Positions 4,101-6,970 of a stretch of 6,970 nucleotides of DNA are shown here, in pieces. Location of the stretch: NCBI GenBank assembly GCA_964292295.1, contig CAXYVC010000133.1:1-6970 (forward strand), written 5' to 3'. This stretch comes from CAXYVC01 sp964292295. GTDB lineage: Bacteria > Acidobacteriota > Holophagae > Holophagales > Holophagaceae. Positions within the stretch are counted from its first letter, which is position 1. Every line of letters begins with the position of its first letter. The notes below the pieces were generated by a model. It saw only the letters and a list, made by a program, of their open reading frames with translations. It did no database searches and was not told the origin of the DNA. The translations under genes were made by a program, and so were the position numbers.

Positions 4101-6815
4101 ATGTCCATGCCCATCGGCAGACTCTGCGCCATCACCCTTCTCCTCGCCGGCGCCGCACCCGGCGCCCTGGTCGCCCAGGGCATCACGACCTCGGCCCTGA
4201 TGGGCACGGTGCGCGACCCCTCGGGCAAGCCCATCGCGGGGGCCCTGGTGCGCGTCAGCTCCCCCTCCCTCATCGGCGGCGAGCGCACCCTGCGGACCAA
4301 GGAGAACGGAACCTACCGCTTTGCCGTGCTGCCTCCGGGCCGCTACCGCGTGGTGGTGGAGGCCCCGGGCTTCTCCCCCCTCACGGGCAGCGAGCTGCTG
4401 GAGCTGGGCCGCTCGTCGACCCTGAACTGGAAGTTCGCGGCGGCCTCCTCCGCCGTGGTGGAGGTGGTGGGGGGCGCCGAGCGCCAGGACAGCGCGCCCA
4501 TGACCCTCACCCAGAACTTCAACACCGACGAGCTGGCCACCCTGCCTGCGGAGCGCAGCATCGGCGGCATCATGAACCTGGCCCCTGGCGTGAACGACAA
4601 CAAGGCCTGGGGCGGCAACCGCCGCGAGAACGCCTACATGATGGACGGCGTGAACATGAGCGATCCGTCCGGCGGCACGGTGTGGATCTTCCCCAACCCC
4701 GACTGGTTCTCGGAGATCCAGGTGGGCGGCATCGGCGCCTCCGCCGAGTACGGCAGCTACAACGGCGGCTTCGTGAACGGCCTCATCAAGCGGGGCGGCA
4801 ACACCTTCGAGGGCAGCCTGAACGCCTACTACGGCGACACCAAGTGGCAGGCCACCTCCTCCAACTCCAAGCTGGAGGCGGCGGACAAGGCCATCCTGCC
4901 CGCCAAGGACTGGGATATCGCCCTGAACGTGGGCGGCCCCATCGTGAAGGACAAGCTGTGGTTCTTCGCCTCCGCCGAGCGGGTGCAGGCGGACGAGTCC
5001 CGCCCCGGCGCGCTGGAACCCTACAAGAGTTCCAAGACCCTCTTCCTGGGCAAGCTCACCTGGCAGGTGATCCCCAGCGCCACCCTGGAGGGCCTCTTCG
5101 AATACGACTACATGCACGTGGACCGCCGGGGCATCGACAAATACACCCTGCCCGTGGCCTCCGTGCTGGAGAAGGCCCCCAACCGCAGCTACGGCTTCAC
5201 CTGGACCCAGACGCTGGATTCCGACAAGGTGCTCACCGTGAAGCTGCTGGGCTACTCCGGCCGCTACGACCTGCTGCCCTACGGCGGCAACGCCGCGCCC
5301 CTGGACGCCTACGACTACTACAAGGGCATCGAATACTACGGCAACACCACCTGGATGGACCGCAACTACCGGGGCCGCACCACCCTTTCCGCCACCTTCG
5401 ACTGGTTCAAGACCGACCTGATGGGCACCGGCAACCACGCCTTCCGCTTCGGCCTGGAGCGCGAGCAGTCCACGGACGAGGAGCGGCGGAGCACCCCCGG
5501 CGGCATCCAGTACAGCGCCTACACCGGTGACAACGGCAGCGGCGGCGAGGCTCTCTTCACCGACGAATACATGATCGGCGGCGGCTGGAACATCCAGCAG
5601 CGCATCAACCGCCTGGCGGCCTTCGTCCAGGACGAGTGGAAGCTCAACGACCGTCTGACCCTGCGCCCGGGCCTGCGCTTCGAGCAGTTCCAGGCCCGCT
5701 ACTACGGCGCCAGCAACCTGTGGGACAAGAAGACGCTGGCCCCCCGCTTCGGCTTCAACCTGGCCCTCACCCGGGATGCCAGCACCATGCTGAAGGGCCA
5801 CTGGGGCCGCTACTTCGCCGCCTATTCCACCTATTTCATCGACCGGGCCAACGAGACTGCCAAGCCGAAGGCGACCTACTACGACTGGCAGTACGGCACC
5901 CAGATCGACCCCCTGAACCCGGCGACCTGGCCGGCGGCGGACCCCGCCCACGACACCGTCAACCGCGTGGTGGGCGACGTGGCCCGCGTGGACCCGGACG
6001 CCAAGCACCCCTACACCGACGAGCTGACCTTCTCCCTGGAGCAGCGATTCAAGGGCGCCCTCTCCGCCTGGACCGTGAGCGGCTCCTGGGTCTATCGCCA
6101 GTTCAAGGACCTCCTGGTGCGCAGGGACCTCACCCCCGATCCCACGGGCACCTGGACCACGGCCACCAACCCCATCACCGGCGCCACCATCCCCATCTAC
6201 GAGTCGGGCCTGCCTGCGGACGGCCACGACTACCTGGTGACCAACGACGACCGCGCCAAGCGCCGCTACTGGTCCGCCTCCCTGGCCCTGGACCGCAGGA
6301 TGGCCGACCACTGGAGCTTCAACGGCACCTACACCCGGGCCCGCTCCTCGGGCAACGTCACCCGGGGCGACGGCTACGACGATACCTTCATCAACCCCAA
6401 CAACCTGACCAATGCCGACGGCCGCCTGCCCGGCTACAACGACGACGAGTTCAAGGCCCGCTTCATCGTGGAACTGCCCTGGGCCATGCGCGTCTCCGGC
6501 ACCTACACCTTCCTGAGCGGCGAGCGCTGGACGCCCTACTACCGCACTGCCAAGATCCCCATCCGCTACTACATCAACACCGAGACGCGGGGCAGCGAGA
6601 CCTACCCCAGCCGCAGCCTGGTGGATCTGCGCCTCACCCAGCAGGTGCCCTTCGGGAAGCAGGTGAAGGCCGAGGCCTTTGCCGAAGTCTTCAACGTCTT
6701 CAACTCCGGCACGACCCTGAGCTGGACCGAGCGCATCAACTCCAGTTCCTATCTGTATCCCGATTCCGTGGAAACGGGCCGCCGCCTGCGCCTGGGCTGC
6801 CGCATCACGTTCTGA
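4101..6815 (+). CDS. TonB-dependent receptor with carboxypeptidase-regulatory-like domain (Oar-type)
   Basis: This encodes 904 residues of an outer-membrane importer that would take up a substrate using TonB/ExbB/ExbD energy. A signal peptide spans residues 1-25 (hydrophobic LCAITLLLAGAAPG, likely cut before QG). A carboxypeptidase-regulatory-like beta-sandwich follows at about 32-110, with the hallmarks GTVRDPSGKPIAGA and GTYRFAVLPPGRY. Next is a TonB-box-like VVEVV at about 119-123, then a plug domain at about 130-240 (LPAERSIGGIMNLAPGV, YMMDGVNMSDPSGG). The rest is a long beta-barrel ending in Arg-Ile-Thr-Phe, the usual assembly signal; FAEVFNVFNSG near the end is typical of this class. 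ATG 4101 is chosen for its GGAGG four bases upstream; an in-frame GTG at 4071 would add ten residues before the signal peptide without a good ribosome site. The substrate is unknown. No SusD-like partner is present, and the divergent amidohydrolase is the only candidate partner in view. Confidence 0.94.
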   Translation: MSMPIGRLCAITLLLAGAAPGALVAQGITTSALMGTVRDPSGKPIAGALVRVSSPSLIGGERTLRTKENGTYRFAVLPPGRYRVVVEAPGFSPLTGSELLELGRSSTLNWKFAAASSAVVEVVGGAERQDSAPMTLTQNFNTDELATLPAERSIGGIMNLAPGVNDNKAWGGNRRENAYMMDGVNMSDPSGGTVWIFPNPDWFSEIQVGGIGASAEYGSYNGGFVNGLIKRGGNTFEGSLNAYYGDTKWQATSSNSKLEAADKAILPAKDWDIALNVGGPIVKDKLWFFASAERVQADESRPGALEPYKSSKTLFLGKLTWQVIPSATLEGLFEYDYMHVDRRGIDKYTLPVASVLEKAPNRSYGFTWTQTLDSDKVLTVKLLGYSGRYDLLPYGGNAAPLDAYDYYKGIEYYGNTTWMDRNYRGRTTLSATFDWFKTDLMGTGNHAFRFGLEREQSTDEERRSTPGGIQYSAYTGDNGSGGEALFTDEYMIGGGWNIQQRINRLAAFVQDEWKLNDRLTLRPGLRFEQFQARYYGASNLWDKKTLAPRFGFNLALTRDASTMLKGHWGRYFAAYSTYFIDRANETAKPKATYYDWQYGTQIDPLNPATWPAADPAHDTVNRVVGDVARVDPDAKHPYTDELTFSLEQRFKGALSAWTVSGSWVYRQFKDLLVRRDLTPDPTGTWTTATNPITGATIPIYESGLPADGHDYLVTNDDRAKRRYWSASLALDRRMADHWSFNGTYTRARSSGNVTRGDGYDDTFINPNNLTNADGRLPGYNDDEFKARFIVELPWAMRVSGTYTFLSGERWTPYYRTAKIPIRYYINTETRGSETYPSRSLVDLRLTQQVPFGKQVKAEAFAEVFNVFNSGTTLSWTERINSSSYLYPDSVETGRRLRLGCRITF

Positions 6816-6838
6816 TCCCCTCTTCCACGTTGACCCGA

Positions 6839-6865
6839 GGCCGCCTCCGTTCCGCGGAGGCGGCC
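6839..6865 (+). terminator. Perfect 11-bp GC hairpin after the receptor gene
   Basis: GGCCGCCTCCG (6839-6849) and CGGAGGCGGCC (6855-6865) pair perfectly around the loop TTCCG, starting 23 bases after the receptor stop codon. The stem is very stable. It is followed by CTTCC rather than a T-run, so it is either an atypical intrinsic terminator or an RNA 3'-end stabiliser. Confidence 0.65.
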
Positions 6866-6873
6866 CTTCCACG

Positions 6874-6970
6874 ATGTTTCCCATGCTGGAGCCCCTTCCC
6901 TGCCTCCTGGCCGCCGCCCTGCCCCCCGCCGCGGCCAATGCTACCCCCCCCCCCCCCCCCCCAAGCAACC
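6874..6970 (+). CDS. Possible start of an exported protein (partial, weakly supported)
   Basis: From ATG 6874 (or 6883) the frame is open to the window edge. It encodes a hydrophobic stretch (LPCLLAAALPPAAANA) that ends in an Ala-Asn-Ala cleavage-like motif and leads into a run of six prolines encoded by the poly-C tract. This resembles a signal peptide followed by a proline linker. Against it: no ribosome site precedes either ATG, the N-terminal region has no Lys or Arg, and the strong hairpin ending at 6865 leaves almost no room for a promoter. It may be chance coding in GC-rich DNA. Confidence 0.2.
   Translation, partial: MFPMLEPLPCLLAAALPPAAANATPPPPPPSN
6944..6962. repeat. Homopolymer run of 19 C
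   Basis: Nineteen consecutive C residues follow CTA and precede AAGCAACC at the window edge. No other homopolymer of comparable length occurs in this window. Such tracts are prone to slippage in replication, where they are known phase-variation switches in some bacteria, and also to sequencing or assembly error, especially near contig ends. Confidence 0.95.

Noticed and set aside
3983..5530. Long plus-strand open frame overlapping the first part of the receptor gene in another frame
   Set aside because: The product is Arg/Pro/His/Gly-rich without domains, whereas the overlapping frame encodes a complete receptor.
3990..6968. Upstream extension of the amidohydrolase frame on the minus strand, open through the whole receptor gene and beyond
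   Set aside because: The translation is low-complexity Val/Gly/Ala/His-rich sequence, antisense to the clearly coding receptor. It is the expected shadow of strong GC bias in codon third positions. The real start at 3989 has a good ribosome site and signal peptide.
1..6970. CRISPR array, tRNA, rRNA, insertion sequence or prophage signals
   Set aside because: I found no regularly spaced repeats, cloverleaf-type segments, rRNA-like stretches, transposase motifs or terminal inverted repeats.

Overview
The window is a strongly GC-rich bacterial chromosomal segment with closely packed genes. The best clue to its origin is the large TonB-dependent receptor, which has an N-terminal carboxypeptidase-regulatory-like (Oar-type) domain. 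Together with the signal-peptide amidohydrolase and overall composition, this suggests an Acidobacteriota member, perhaps near Holophaga/Geothrix. That placement is inference from gene style, not a database match. A Gram-negative envelope is well supported, because two encoded proteins look like outer-membrane barrels ending in phenylalanine.

Layout from left to right. The first 67 bases are the tail of an unrecognised forward gene. It converges on a small outer-membrane-barrel-like gene on the minus strand (159-716). Upstream of that, on the same strand, is a hemerythrin-type di-iron protein resembling the catalytic domain of the iron-centre repair proteins YtfE/RIC/ScdA (861-1385). A 90-base gap separates it from the divergent gene surE (1476-2285, plus strand), a survival-type nucleotidase. 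surE converges, across a 45-base gap, on a signal-peptide-bearing amidohydrolase of the YtcJ-like Amidohydro_3 family (2331-3989, minus strand). This amidohydrolase diverges from the TonB-dependent receptor (4101-6815, plus strand) across a 111-base gap containing an AT-rich island with inverted and direct repeats. A perfect 11-bp hairpin follows the receptor. The window ends in a run of 19 C within a possible but weakly supported start of an exported protein.

How the genes may work together. The amidohydrolase and receptor form a plausible uptake/processing pair: the receptor would import a substrate across the outer membrane and the exported hydrolase would cleave an amide, ester or similar bond in the periplasm. 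The only evidence for this is divergent arrangement, a shared regulatory gap and predicted export. The hemerythrin-like protein may serve nitrosative/oxidative stress or iron-sulfur repair, and surE is a general housekeeping/stress nucleotidase. I see no RNA gene, CRISPR array, insertion sequence or prophage, and no convincing new multi-gene system. The most unusual signals are the terminal poly-C tract and the repeat-rich divergent promoter gap.
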